Program-made: the position numbers and the translations under genes
Shown: piece by piece, positions 44,301-52,659 of the stretch
How the letters are laid out: each line of letters opens with the position of its first letter
How positions within the stretch are numbered: the first letter of the stretch is position 1
Notes under the pieces: generated by a model
Told to the model about the DNA's origin: nothing
Database searches by the model: none
Seen by the model: the letters and a program-made list of their open reading frames with translations, nothing else
Origin: Trinickia soli
GTDB lineage: Bacteria; Pseudomonadota; Gammaproteobacteria; Burkholderiales; Burkholderiaceae
Reading direction: 5' to 3'
Assembly (NCBI RefSeq): GCF_002879855.1
Contig: NZ_PNYB01000005.1
Location: forward strand, 220,643 to 284,642
Length of the DNA: 64,000 bases

Positions 44301-44478
44301 GGGCGTGTTCGGCGGGGTGATTGCCGCGACGATCCTCGGTCTCGTGTTTACGCCGGTGGCGTTTCACATTGTCATGCATGCGACGCAGCGGCGTTCGGCA
44401 TCGCACGACCAGCGCGGTGCGGGTGCCGGGCAATCGAAGCAGGAAGGCGTGCCCGATCCTGAAACGGAGTCGTTATGA
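41314..44478 (+). CDS. HAE1-type RND efflux pump inner-membrane subunit
   Basis: 1054 residues, full length for the AcrB/HAE1 family, starting at GTG 41314 (MPSFFIDRPVFAWIVALAII). The proton-relay aspartates lie in GILVDDAIVVVENIERI and the TM10 lysine in GLAGKNAILIVQF. The two large periplasmic loops follow TM1 and TM7. Unlike most HAE1 pumps it has no adjacent membrane-fusion or outer-membrane gene, so it must borrow partners or act alone. Its stop overlaps the start of the second cupin-XRE gene by four bases. Confidence 0.92.
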   Translation: MPSFFIDRPVFAWIVALAIIVAGALALPMLPVAQYPRLAPPRVIISATYPGASAEVVDSDVASLMEQSLDGADGLQYYETTSDALGEVEIDVTFAPGTNPDLAMIDVQNRLKQIEPRLPQQVVQQGISVFKAANTFLMLVTLVSTDGMRDSTALSDYLNRFLLRELKRTPGVGAAQLWDADRAMRIWLDPMKLREYDLSPADVSAAIHAQNATVTAGAIGDAPAVDGQVLTASVSVRGQLLTPQEFAAIVLKARPDGSVVRLGDVARVELGRDSYTFWSRLNGRTAATVGIQLGPLGNALETSNAIHQRIAELSKTLPPGVAVEIPYDGAHFVKIAISEVLITLIEAIVLVFCVMWLFLRNLRYTLVPTIVIPVALMGAFASMYVFGLSINVFTLFGLVLAIGILVDDAIVVVENIERIMRDERLSPRDATRKAMTQIGGAIVGVTAVLTAVFVPMAFFTGGVGGIYRQFSIAMIAAILISAFMALTLAPALCANLLKPPRHEDHVHSGFVGRFLNGFERASTGYRGLIATLIRFPKRFFAVHLALIGVGALLYASLPGGFLPTEDQGQLQVMVQLPPGASQQRTYAVIRQVEDILHRERAIENVTTVIGWSFAGSGQNVGMAFIALKDWSHRNIGALALRDRLNESFGKIRDGEVIAQLPPSVPGMGHAEGFTFHLEDRGGIGKEGLDAARERLLDLARKSPVLADVHSETLPDAPRVVLVIDRAKAYAMNVSFNAIEDVLGNTFGTSYVDDYPAAGRMLRVLVSADSPARMTDADLLNLSVRNDLGKMVPFSAFSSLKWSRGPIMLTRYNGYPSLDVTGRAADGYSSGVAMAEMQRLAALLPEGVSYDWADAALAETQAARQTPMLIGLSLLAVFMALAALYESWTIPLSVLIVVPLGMIGAVAAMLLRGLPNDIYFKIGLVTVIGLAGKNAILIVQFARDARAHGASLVESIVQACAMRFRPIVMTSAAFLLGVVPLVFSSGGGAESRHSIGTGVFGGVIAATILGLVFTPVAFHIVMHATQRRSASHDQRGAGAGQSKQEGVPDPETESL

Positions 44479-45089
44479 AGGACGGCATGGGACGACACCG
44501 CAAGACTTATGAGCGTGGCGCATGGATCGACGAGGAGCGATCGAGTTCGACCGTGCTCGGCTCCAAAATCCGGTCGTTGCGTCAGCGCTTGTCGTTGACG
44601 CTCGACGATGCGGCCACGAGCGCGGGCATTTCCACGCCGTTCCTCTCGCAGGTCGAGCGCGGGCTTGCGCGACCATCGGTGGCGACCTTGATTTCGATCG
44701 CGCGCGTGCTTGGCGTCGAAGTGCAATACCTGCTCGATGCGCCGCGCGAGGAGCGTTACGTTGCGCGCGGAGAGCACCTGACTTTCTTCGGTTTCGCCGA
44801 TGCCGACAAGCGGTTTGCAAGATTGACGCAGGTGACGGCGGGCGGCCGCATGGAGGCGTTGCTCGTGCGCATCGCTGCCGGGCACAAGCTCGACGATATT
44901 GCGGCGCGCGCGGGCGAGCAGTTCTGGTACGTGCTGTCAGGTACGGTGACGTTGACGCTGGAAGGCAACACCTACGTGTTCCGCGAGGGCGATTCGGCGC
45001 ACTACGATTCGACCGACGCCCATCACTGGGAAAACACGGGCGAGCGAGAGGCGTTGCTGATGTGGGTCGGCACGCCGAGTCTGCTGTAG
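44475..45089 (+). CDS. XRE-cupin transcriptional regulator, copy 2
   Basis: 204 residues with the same two-domain plan as the regulator at 27652-28227. Shared strings include LGSKIR, PFLSQVERGLA, GDSAHY and VWVGTP at the C-terminus. The cupin part reads RAGEQFWYVLSGTVTLTLEG and GDSAHYDSTDAHHW. ATG 44475 overlaps the RND stop by ATGA, so the regulator is co-expressed with the pump. The pair brackets the receptor-importer-pump region and probably senses the same or related ligands. Confidence 0.9.
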   Translation: MKDGMGRHRKTYERGAWIDEERSSSTVLGSKIRSLRQRLSLTLDDAATSAGISTPFLSQVERGLARPSVATLISIARVLGVEVQYLLDAPREERYVARGEHLTFFGFADADKRFARLTQVTAGGRMEALLVRIAAGHKLDDIAARAGEQFWYVLSGTVTLTLEGNTYVFREGDSAHYDSTDAHHWENTGEREALLMWVGTPSLL

Positions 45090-45159
45090 CGGGCAGGCGA
45101 AGAAGGGCGCTCGGGCAGCTTGGAGTGCAGCCCTTTGCCGCCCGATCGATTGCACCGTG

Positions 45160-46641
45160 TTACGTCGCTTTCACGCGCGCAATCGTGCTGAGCAGCGCAT
45201 CGAGCATGACAGGCTTTGTCAAATGGCCGTCGAAGCCGGACTGCATGGCTTCCTCGATATCGGACAGCCTGCCGAAGCCGCTGAGCGCAATGGCTTTGAT
45301 CGAACGCCATTGCGGGCGCTGTCGTACCGCTTTGATGAACTCGATGCCGCTCATGCGTGGCATGCCGAGATCGGACAAGATCAACGATGGCGGTTGCCTG
45401 GCGAGCAACTCGAGCGCTTCCTCGGCGCTGGTCGCGACCGTTACCGTTGCGCCTTCCATCTCGAGCAGTAGCCTGAACGTTTCGACCGTCTCCCGATCGT
45501 CATCGACGAGCATGACCTTCTCGCCGCTCAGGAACCTGGTGGGGCAGGCTCCGCAAGGTGCGGGGTCAACCTTCTCGACGATCCGCGGCAGCTTGACCGT
45601 GAACGTCGCCCCGTGCCCCATCCCCTCGGAATGGGCCTCCACATCGCCGCCGTGTATCGCGACGAGTTCCTTGACGAGCGACAAGCCGATGCCGAGCCCG
45701 CCGCGTACGGCTGAGGCCGTCGTGCAGCATTGCTCGAACATCTGGAAGATATGCGGCAATGCGGACGGATCGATGCCGATGCCGTTGTCCGTCACGCTGA
45801 GCACCGCATAACGGCCGTCGATCGATAACTTCACCGCAATCTTGCCGTCATCCTCGGTGAACTTGAGCGCGTTGCTGACGAGGTTCCAAACGATCTGTTC
45901 GATCCTCGTCAGATCCGCATTGACCGAAACGGCCTCGTCGGGCACCGAAAGCCGGAAATCGATGTCCTTGCGCTGGGCTTCGTCCTGCATCGTATGACAG
46001 ATGCGCTGAACGACTTCCTTGAAATCGATGGGCCGTTTCGTGATCGAGAGTTTGCCGGTACGCAGGCGAGACATGTCGAGCAGGTCGTCGATGATTTGCG
46101 CTTGCCCCAGGACAGTACGCCGTATCGTGTCGGCGGCTCTTGCGATGGAACTGTTGGCGTGCGCTTCGGTGGAATGCGCGATGAGTTCGGCGCTCGCACT
46201 GATCAGGTGGAGCGGGTGCTTCAGTTCGTGCGAGACGACGGCAAGAAACTCGTCGCGCCGCCGTTCGACTTCATCCACGCTCGCGCGACCCAGGTTGTGC
46301 AGCCGCTCCTCGGCGCCGATCGACGGCGCCGCGTGCAACTCGTTCTCGACGATCGTCCACACAACCGGTGGCGCAACGATATAGACGTGATCGGGCTCGA
46401 TCCGCACCGTCTGCTGCACAGATACGATCGGCATGTTTGTCATGCCTCGCAGCGCCTCGCTCAGAGACTGATCGGAATTCGCGGGTATTGAAAGGACGAC
46501 GACGAACGCTGCCCCGGGCGAGTTCGGCACGGCTTTGAAAAAATTCGACAACGCCTCGATGCCGTCATGCGATGCATCGATTCCCACCACGGGAAACGCA
46601 AAGCGACTTGCGAGCGGATGTCCTTGGCTTTGATCGGACAT
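45160..46641 (-). CDS. Hybrid histidine kinase with degenerate CheB-like N-terminus
   Basis: 493 residues, soluble. Residues about 15-95 resemble a CheB methylesterase core (VVGIDASHDGIEALSNFF, then HVYIVAPP), but the usual catalytic histidine region reads VVVLSIPAN and is cut short. A HisKA domain follows with H138 (EFLAVVSHELKHPLHL), then an HATPase domain (NLVSNALKF, DNGIGID, GLGIGLSLVKEL) and a C-terminal receiver (MLVDDDRET, LILSDLGMPRMSG). ATG 46641 begins the CheB-like part; the frame is open for 35 codons further upstream. The output partner is not encoded next to it. Confidence 0.88.
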   Translation of the reverse strand: MSDQSQGHPLASRFAFPVVGIDASHDGIEALSNFFKAVPNSPGAAFVVVLSIPANSDQSLSEALRGMTNMPIVSVQQTVRIEPDHVYIVAPPVVWTIVENELHAAPSIGAEERLHNLGRASVDEVERRRDEFLAVVSHELKHPLHLISASAELIAHSTEAHANSSIARAADTIRRTVLGQAQIIDDLLDMSRLRTGKLSITKRPIDFKEVVQRICHTMQDEAQRKDIDFRLSVPDEAVSVNADLTRIEQIVWNLVSNALKFTEDDGKIAVKLSIDGRYAVLSVTDNGIGIDPSALPHIFQMFEQCCTTASAVRGGLGIGLSLVKELVAIHGGDVEAHSEGMGHGATFTVKLPRIVEKVDPAPCGACPTRFLSGEKVMLVDDDRETVETFRLLLEMEGATVTVATSAEEALELLARQPPSLILSDLGMPRMSGIEFIKAVRQRPQWRSIKAIALSGFGRLSDIEEAMQSGFDGHLTKPVMLDALLSTIARVKAT

Positions 46642-46973
46642 AGAAGTCGGTCGGCAGGATTGGGTCTCGCGCATACGCAGCGTCGAGCCGTTGCGACCAA
46701 AACGCAAGGCCTGCCCGGCAGGGACGAATGCTGGGCGCGGCCTCATTGGTTTGGTTCGTTGAATCCGGGCCGGGAATGATGCGCAGCATCTTGCGCATCA
46801 CGCGAGGTTTGGCCTTCGCTGCTGGTGAATGCAGTATGCGACGCAAATATGGGCAGCGGCAAGCGCCGAGTGTGCGACCGGCAACCGAGTGAGTCATAGC
46901 CCACGAACGTCGTGGTCTGACTTAAGCAACTTCCATTCCACTGACGAAGCGCGCACGCCTCGATCCTGTCGAA
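46642..46973. other. Gap between the hybrid kinase and the membrane protein
   Basis: 332 bases upstream of the leftward kinase and downstream of the next leftward gene. It should hold the kinase promoter and the terminator of the membrane gene. No convincing gene or strong hairpin was seen. Confidence 0.35.
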
Positions 46974-47492
46974 TCAATCGAACGTCGGTACGCCATCTAC
47001 GTCGCGTCGGGCGACGAGCGCACGCGCAACGACGTTCGTGGCGCGTCCGAGCGGCATGCCGGCGAGCAGCCCCCAAGCGGCGAAGGAGATCATTTCGAAA
47101 GACCCGGTCTTGCTCCATGCCGCGTGGATGGCGATCGCATATTGCTCGATGAACCTGATCGCAAACGCGAGCATCAGCGTGGCGAGCAGGCTCGGGTCGC
47201 CCGGCACCCGTACTTTGATTCGAGCATCCGAAACATTGAACTGCAGGCGCCATCGGCTCGCGTGCAGCCAGCCGATGCCCGCGCCCGCAGCCAGCGTGGC
47301 GAATGCGAGCGCATAGGCGGAAGCATCGGCGCCAGGAAACGCTCGATCGAGGCTTGCCGCGCCGAATGCCAGGAATACGAATGGAAAGATCAACAGGCGC
47401 TCGGGGCGTGTCGTCCGCGCAAAAGAGCGGCGTATGCCCAGATAGACGAGTACGCAGAACAAAACGTAAACGTAAGTAGGAATGAAATGCAT
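46974..47492 (-). CDS. Integral membrane protein, possibly DUF6622-like
   Basis: 172 residues with about five hydrophobic helices: MHFIPTYVYVLFCVLVYLGI at the start, then LLIFPFVFLAFG, ASAYALAFATLAAGAGI, LLATLMLAFAIRF and MISFAAWGLLAGM. A short basic loop RRSFARTTRPERL follows the first helix. The layout resembles DUF6622 membrane proteins, but this is a pattern-level match only. Monocistronic; function unknown. Confidence 0.65.
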   Translation of the reverse strand: MHFIPTYVYVLFCVLVYLGIRRSFARTTRPERLLIFPFVFLAFGAASLDRAFPGADASAYALAFATLAAGAGIGWLHASRWRLQFNVSDARIKVRVPGDPSLLATLMLAFAIRFIEQYAIAIHAAWSKTGSFEMISFAAWGLLAGMPLGRATNVVARALVARRDVDGVPTFD

Positions 47493-47958
47493 ACGAATCG
47501 CTCCTTTCTTTTATGACACGCATGGGTTTCGATGCGTGCGTGCTTGACGAAAGCCGCAGTGTATTGGTGCGCTTATGCGGCGCGTGCGGTATGCGACGAA
47601 TCGCATGGGGCGGCGACGAAAGGCGTGTGGCGCCGATGAAATGAAGATCCGGCGCAATCGCACGCGCGCTGTCAACCACAACAATGCGTAGTGGAATGGG
47701 ATTTTGCGCGCCTGGCATGGCGCTCGAGAACTGCGATGTGGCGCATTAATGCGCTGGCGCCGTTCGATTGCCGAATCCGACTATCGATAAAGGAAACCGG
47801 GCGTTATACTCTGTGCCGCATTTCCTTGCCCGATAGCCCGTTTCATTTTTCCTCCGCTGACAATTCGGCGGAATCGTGTCGAATAGCCCCGAATTCGGAA
47901 TATGGAATACAACGAGCGTGGCCAATTGCGCCGATCGAGGCGCATACCCGAACCGAGC
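47493..47958. promoter_or_regulatory. Divergent intergenic region before the efflux operon
   Basis: 466 bases between a leftward membrane gene and the rightward outer-membrane factor. TTATACT near 47810 resembles a -10 element for the efflux operon; no matching -35 at normal spacing was found. No gene is supported, although the next reading frame is open from ATG 47902. Confidence 0.35.
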
Positions 47959-49452
47959 ATGCGACGCAGTGGCGTTGCCGCGGCGATTTGGTCGCTCGCG
48001 GCCGTGGTGGGCATGCTCGCCTGCGGCGGTTGCGCAGTTGGACCCGATTTCAAGTCGCCGGCCGCGCCGGCGGCGGCCAGCGTCACACACGAGCCGTTGC
48101 CTACGCAGACGCAAGCCACTCCGATTGCGGGTGGCGCGGCGCAACGCTTCGATCCGGCGGCGCAGCTTTCGTCGCAGTGGTGGACGTTGTATGGGTCCGA
48201 GCAACTCGACCGGCTCGTGTCGACCGCGTTGGGCAATAGTCCGACGATCGCATCGGCTCAAGCCGCGCTGCGCGTGGCGCAAGAGCAAGTCAACGCGCAA
48301 CGAGGCGGGCTCTATCCATCGGTGAGCGGCAGCATCGGTGCTACGCGCGAGAAGATCAACGGCGCCTCGCAAGGGTTTCCCGGCTTCGGCAATTTCCTGT
48401 TTACGCTCTACAACGCGTCGGTGAGTTTGTCATACAACTTCGACGTGTTTGGCGGTGTGCGGCGCGGCATCGAGGCGCAGGAAGCCGGGCGCGACGCTCA
48501 ACGCGAAGAGTTGCAGGCAACTTACCAGACCCTCGCGGCCAACGTCGTAACAGCAGCCGTCCTCGAGGCCTCGCTGCGCGCACAAATCGCGGCAACCCAA
48601 GAGCTCATTGCGTCGGCGCAGCACGAAGTCGATCTGAGCCGCCAGGATTTCGAGCTTGGCGGCGCGGCGCGGTCCGATCTTTTATCGGCGCAATCGAATC
48701 TGGCGTCCGTGCAGGCGACGTTGCCGCCATTGCAGCAGCAACTCGCGGCTGCGCGCACCCAGCTCGCCGTTTATCTGGGCCAGCCCCCGAGCGAGTATGG
48801 CGAAGGTGCCTTCGATCTGGCTTCATTGCAGTTGCCGCTCGACATTCCGCTGATGGTGCCGTCGGAAATCGTGCGACAAAGACCTGACATCCGGCGCGCG
48901 GAAGCGCAGTTGCACGAAGCCAGCGCGCAGATCGGCGTGGCGACGGCGAACATGCTGCCGCAAATCGGCCTTACCGGGAGCTACGGCGATTCGACTTCGT
49001 CGTTCCGTCAGCTTTTTTCGAGCAACGTGTTTTCGCTCGGCGCGAACATCGCGCAACCGTTGTTTCAGGGCGGGACGCTGAGCGCGAAGCGCCGCGCGGC
49101 GCTGGCCGCCTATGATGAATCGCTTGCCCAGTACCGGCAAACCGTTTTGCTCGCGTTCAAGAATGTCGCCGATGCTTTGCATGCGCTCGATGCCGATGCG
49201 CAAACGCTCGCGGCGCAGTATCGTGCGCAAACGGCCGCCGCCGACAGCCTGCATCTGATCGAGCAGCGGTTCGGGCTCGGCGGTGCGAATCACCTCGAAT
49301 TGCTCGTCGCGCAGCAGCAGTATCAGCGCGCGCGTATCGCCTATGTGCAGGCGCTCGCCGCGCGCTACCAGGATACGGCCGCACTGTTCCTCGCCTTGGG
49401 CGGCGATTGGAAGGATGCGGAGCGCGGCGGCGAGGCGGTATCGGCTCGTTAG
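47959..49452 (+). CDS. NodT-family outer-membrane factor lipoprotein
   Basis: 497 residues. A signal sequence ends in LACGGCAVGPDF, with C25 the likely lipidated cysteine although CGGC is an atypical lipobox. It is followed by the OMF core (WWTLYGSEQLDRLV, then two coiled-coil/barrel repeats with IVRQRPDIRRAEAQL). Such trimers form the exit duct of tripartite efflux pumps. ATG 47959 starts the signal peptide; ATG 47902 is an upstream alternative. It leads the operon with the MFP, ATPase and two FtsX permeases. Confidence 0.9.
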   Translation: MRRSGVAAAIWSLAAVVGMLACGGCAVGPDFKSPAAPAAASVTHEPLPTQTQATPIAGGAAQRFDPAAQLSSQWWTLYGSEQLDRLVSTALGNSPTIASAQAALRVAQEQVNAQRGGLYPSVSGSIGATREKINGASQGFPGFGNFLFTLYNASVSLSYNFDVFGGVRRGIEAQEAGRDAQREELQATYQTLAANVVTAAVLEASLRAQIAATQELIASAQHEVDLSRQDFELGGAARSDLLSAQSNLASVQATLPPLQQQLAAARTQLAVYLGQPPSEYGEGAFDLASLQLPLDIPLMVPSEIVRQRPDIRRAEAQLHEASAQIGVATANMLPQIGLTGSYGDSTSSFRQLFSSNVFSLGANIAQPLFQGGTLSAKRRAALAAYDESLAQYRQTVLLAFKNVADALHALDADAQTLAAQYRAQTAAADSLHLIEQRFGLGGANHLELLVAQQQYQRARIAYVQALAARYQDTAALFLALGGDWKDAERGGEAVSAR

Positions 49453-49497
49453 CGGGCAACGACGAGATCATTCATAGACATCGCGGAAGTCCTTTAC

Positions 49498-50751
49498 ATG
49501 ACCGATAAATCGGAGTTGTTGCGGCAGTTGCGGATCGAGCGCGACGCACGGCCTGCTGAATCCGCGTCGTCCCGACGCCTATGGTGGTGGCTGGCCGGCG
49601 TGCTCGTGTTGCTGATTGCGCTCGGGGCGGCGGCCTTCTTTGGGTTGCGTTCCTCCGCGCCCGCGGTGAAAGTCGCGGTGGCGCGCGCAGCGGTGTCGGG
49701 CGCGGGCGGTCAAGCGGGGACATCGATTCTCGATGCGTCGGGTTACGTCGTTGCCCGTCGCCAGGCAACGGTGTCGGCGAAAATCACGGGCAAGCTCTCT
49801 CAGTTGTTCATCGAAGAGGGCGTACACGTCAAAGAAGGCGATGTCGTCGCCAAGCTCGACGATCGCAACGCCACGGCCGCGTTGTTGCAAGCGAAGGCAG
49901 GGGTGACGCAGGCCGAGAGCACGTTGTTGCAGGCCAAGGCGGCAGCGGCCGATATCGCGCCGATTTACGCCCGCGATCGCAAGCTTGCGGCGGCGGGCGT
50001 CATCAGCTCGACCGCGCTCGACCAGAGCAAGGCGAATTTCGATGCGAAGCAGACCGATGTGGCCGTTGCGCAGGGCAACCTGGCGGTACGCCGGGCAGCG
50101 CTCGAAATCGCGCAGCGCGACCTCGACGATACGACCGTTCGTGCGCCGTTCACCGGTGTCGTGACCACCAAGAACGCGCAGCCCGGCGAAATCGTGTCGC
50201 CGCTGTCGGCCGGAGGCGGCTTCACGCGTAGCGGCATCTGCACGCTTGTCGATATGGATTCGCTCGAAGTCGAAGTCGATGTCAGCGAGAACTTCATCAG
50301 TCGCGTGCATGCCGATGAGCCTGCCACGCTCAAGCTCAACGCCTATCCTGACTGGAGCATTCCCGCCTACGTGATCGCCGTCGTGCCGACGGCCGATCGC
50401 AGCAAAGCGACGGTCAAGGTACGCGTGGGCTTCAAATCGCGCGATCCGCGCATCCTGCCCGAGATGGGCGCCCGCGTGTCGTTCCTGAGCGGTGCGCAAA
50501 ACGCGGGCAACGGTTCGACGGGCGCGGTCACGTTGCCGCCCGATGCCGTGCAGACGTCAGGTGCGGGCACAGCGACGGGCGTGGTCTACGTGCTGCACGA
50601 AGACACGCTCGAGCGCCGCGAGGTCAAACTCGGAGCGCGCAACAGCGATGCACAGACGGTCTTGGCGGGCCTGTCGGCCGGCGAGCGCGTGGCCGTCGGC
50701 GATTTCACGAAACTTTCCGACGGCGCGCATGTGAAGGTCGTCGATCGATAA
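49498..50751 (+). CDS. Membrane-fusion protein (HlyD/MacA-like)
   Basis: 417 residues. One N-terminal membrane helix (about 27-48, WWWLAGVLVLLIALGAAAFF) precedes the periplasmic adaptor: a lipoyl half-motif (SGYVVARRQATVSAKITGKL), an alpha-helical hairpin, then the returning lipoyl and barrel strands (DDTTVRAPFTGVVTTKNAQP). It would bridge the FtsX-type permeases and the outer-membrane factor. ATG 49498 is 45 bases after the OMF gene. Confidence 0.92.
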   Translation: MTDKSELLRQLRIERDARPAESASSRRLWWWLAGVLVLLIALGAAAFFGLRSSAPAVKVAVARAAVSGAGGQAGTSILDASGYVVARRQATVSAKITGKLSQLFIEEGVHVKEGDVVAKLDDRNATAALLQAKAGVTQAESTLLQAKAAAADIAPIYARDRKLAAAGVISSTALDQSKANFDAKQTDVAVAQGNLAVRRAALEIAQRDLDDTTVRAPFTGVVTTKNAQPGEIVSPLSAGGGFTRSGICTLVDMDSLEVEVDVSENFISRVHADEPATLKLNAYPDWSIPAYVIAVVPTADRSKATVKVRVGFKSRDPRILPEMGARVSFLSGAQNAGNGSTGAVTLPPDAVQTSGAGTATGVVYVLHEDTLERREVKLGARNSDAQTVLAGLSAGERVAVGDFTKLSDGAHVKVVDR

Positions 50752-50801
50752 ACCGGCAACGGATAGTCGAACCCGGTATCGGGATCGAAGGAGCGAAGCA
50801 A

Positions 50802-51497
50802 ATGACTGCCATGGTGTCTTTGAAAAACGTAGTGAAGACGTACACGCGCGGCAAGCAGACAGTCGAAGTGCTGCACCATCTCGATATGCAGATTGCCGAC
50901 GGCGACTTCGTCGCGTTGATGGGGCCGTCGGGATCGGGCAAGACGACCGTGCTCAATCTGATCGGCGGGATCGATCAGCCGACGAGCGGTGAAGTCGTCG
51001 TCGCGGGCGAGCGCATCGATCAATTGCGCGGCGGCGGCCTCGCGCGTTGGCGCTCGAACAACGTCGGTTTCGTGTTTCAGTTCTACAACCTGATGCCGAT
51101 GCTGAGCGCCGAGCGCAACGTCGAATTGCCGTTGCTGTTGACGTCGTTGTCCAAGAGCGAACGCATGAAGCGCGTGCATGCCGCGCTTGCCATCGTCAAT
51201 CTGGACGATCGCGCGAAGCATAAGCCGTCCGAGTTGTCGGGCGGGCAGGCACAGCGCGTGGCCATTGCGCGTGCGCTCGTGTCCGATCCGAAGCTGCTTG
51301 TTTGCGACGAACCGACGGGCGATCTCGATCGCGCGACGGCCGATGAGATTCTGCATTTGCTGCAGATCCTGAACCGCGAATACGGCAAGACGATCGTCAT
51401 GGTGACGCACGATCAGAAGGCGGCTGATTATGCGACGCATACGCTGCATCTCGACAAGGGTCGATTCGTCGAAGAGCGGCAAGAGACCGAAGCCTGA
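50802..51497 (+). CDS. ABC transporter ATPase (MacB/LolD class)
   Basis: 231 residues. Walker [10 protein letters not shown], the Q-loop [20 protein letters not shown], signature [15 protein letters not shown] and Walker [13 protein letters not shown] are all present. It belongs to the LolD/MacB/FtsE class that pairs with FtsX-type permeases, two of which follow. The ATPase is separate from the permeases, unlike fused MacB. Confidence 0.95.
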   Translation: MTAMVSLKNVVKTYTRGKQTVEVLHHLDMQIADGDFVALMGPSGSGKTTVLNLIGGIDQPTSGEVVVAGERIDQLRGGGLARWRSNNVGFVFQFYNLMPMLSAERNVELPLLLTSLSKSERMKRVHAALAIVNLDDRAKHKPSELSGGQAQRVAIARALVSDPKLLVCDEPTGDLDRATADEILHLLQILNREYGKTIVMVTHDQKAADYATHTLHLDKGRFVEERQETEA

Positions 51498-51513
51498 TGC
51501 GAGAGGCTAACCC

Positions 51514-52659
51514 ATGAAATTCATTCCGTTGATATGGGCGATGCTATGGCGCAAGAAGGTGCGCACGTCGCTGACGTTGCTCTCGATCTTGATCGCGTTC
51601 CTGCTGTTCGGCATGTTGCAAGGCGTGAACTCGGCGTTCAAGCAGACGATCGAGCGGTCGAACGTGAATCGTCTCGTTGTGACGAACAGGATCTCGATTA
51701 CCGAGAGCCTGCCCTATGCGTATATGGGGCAGCTCGAGACGATTCCCGGCGTGGAGCGCGTTTCGCATGAATCGTGGTTCGGGCCGTATTACCAGGACCC
51801 GAAAAACTTTATCGCCGCGTTTCCGGTCGAGCCTGATCGCGAGTTTCCCGCGCACCCGGAGATGGTCGTACCGAAAGACCAACTCGCCGCGCTCGAACAC
51901 ACACGCGACGGCGCGATCATCGGCGCCGGCCTCGCCAAGAAGTACGGATGGAAGATCGGCGATCGCATTCCACTGCACTCGACGATCTGGGTGAAGGCTT
52001 CCGACGGCAACTCCGATTGGGATTTCACGATCGTCGGCATTTATGAGGAGCCGAGCGAGCGCTCGCGCGAAGACGCGATGTTCTTCAACTACAAGTATTT
52101 CGACGAGGCGCGCAGTTTCGCGAAAGGCAAGGTTGGCTGGTATATCGTGCAGGTCAAGGACCCGAGCCAGTCGGCGCAGATCGCGCAAGAGATCGACCGC
52201 CGCTTCGCGAATTCGCCCGATGAAACGAAGACTCAAACAGAGAAGGAGTTCCAGCAGTCGTTCATGAAGCAGATCGGCGACATCAATCTCATCGTCACTT
52301 ACATCTTGTTTGCCGTCTTCTTCGCCTTGCTGTTTGCCGTCGGCAGTACGGTCATGCAGGCGGTGCGCGAGCAGGTGCCCGAATTGGCCGTGCTCAAGAC
52401 GCTGGGCTTCTCCGATACGCGCATGCTCGTGCTGGTGCTCGTGCAATCGCTGACGCTTTCGATTGTCGCGGCGCTGCTCGGCCTCGGGCTCGCCGATCTG
52501 ATGTTCCCGATGCTGCGCAACACGCTTGGCGTCGTCGACATGCCGGTGACCGTGATTGCGGAAGGCGTGCTGATGGCCGCGCTGCTTGCTGTCGCGACCG
52601 GCATGGTTCCCGCTTGGCGCGCCAAGCGGCTCGTCATCGTGGAGGCGCTGCGCTCATGA
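51514..52659 (+). CDS. FtsX/MacB-type permease, first copy
   Basis: 381 residues. One N-terminal helix (KVRTSLTLLSILIAFLLFGM), a large periplasmic MacB_PCD domain, then three C-terminal helices starting at INLIVTYILFAVFFALLFAV. This is the mechanotransmission-type permease topology. It starts 17 bases after the ATPase gene, and its TGA overlaps the ATG of the second permease. Confidence 0.92.
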   Translation: MKFIPLIWAMLWRKKVRTSLTLLSILIAFLLFGMLQGVNSAFKQTIERSNVNRLVVTNRISITESLPYAYMGQLETIPGVERVSHESWFGPYYQDPKNFIAAFPVEPDREFPAHPEMVVPKDQLAALEHTRDGAIIGAGLAKKYGWKIGDRIPLHSTIWVKASDGNSDWDFTIVGIYEEPSERSREDAMFFNYKYFDEARSFAKGKVGWYIVQVKDPSQSAQIAQEIDRRFANSPDETKTQTEKEFQQSFMKQIGDINLIVTYILFAVFFALLFAVGSTVMQAVREQVPELAVLKTLGFSDTRMLVLVLVQSLTLSIVAALLGLGLADLMFPMLRNTLGVVDMPVTVIAEGVLMAALLAVATGMVPAWRAKRLVIVEALRS

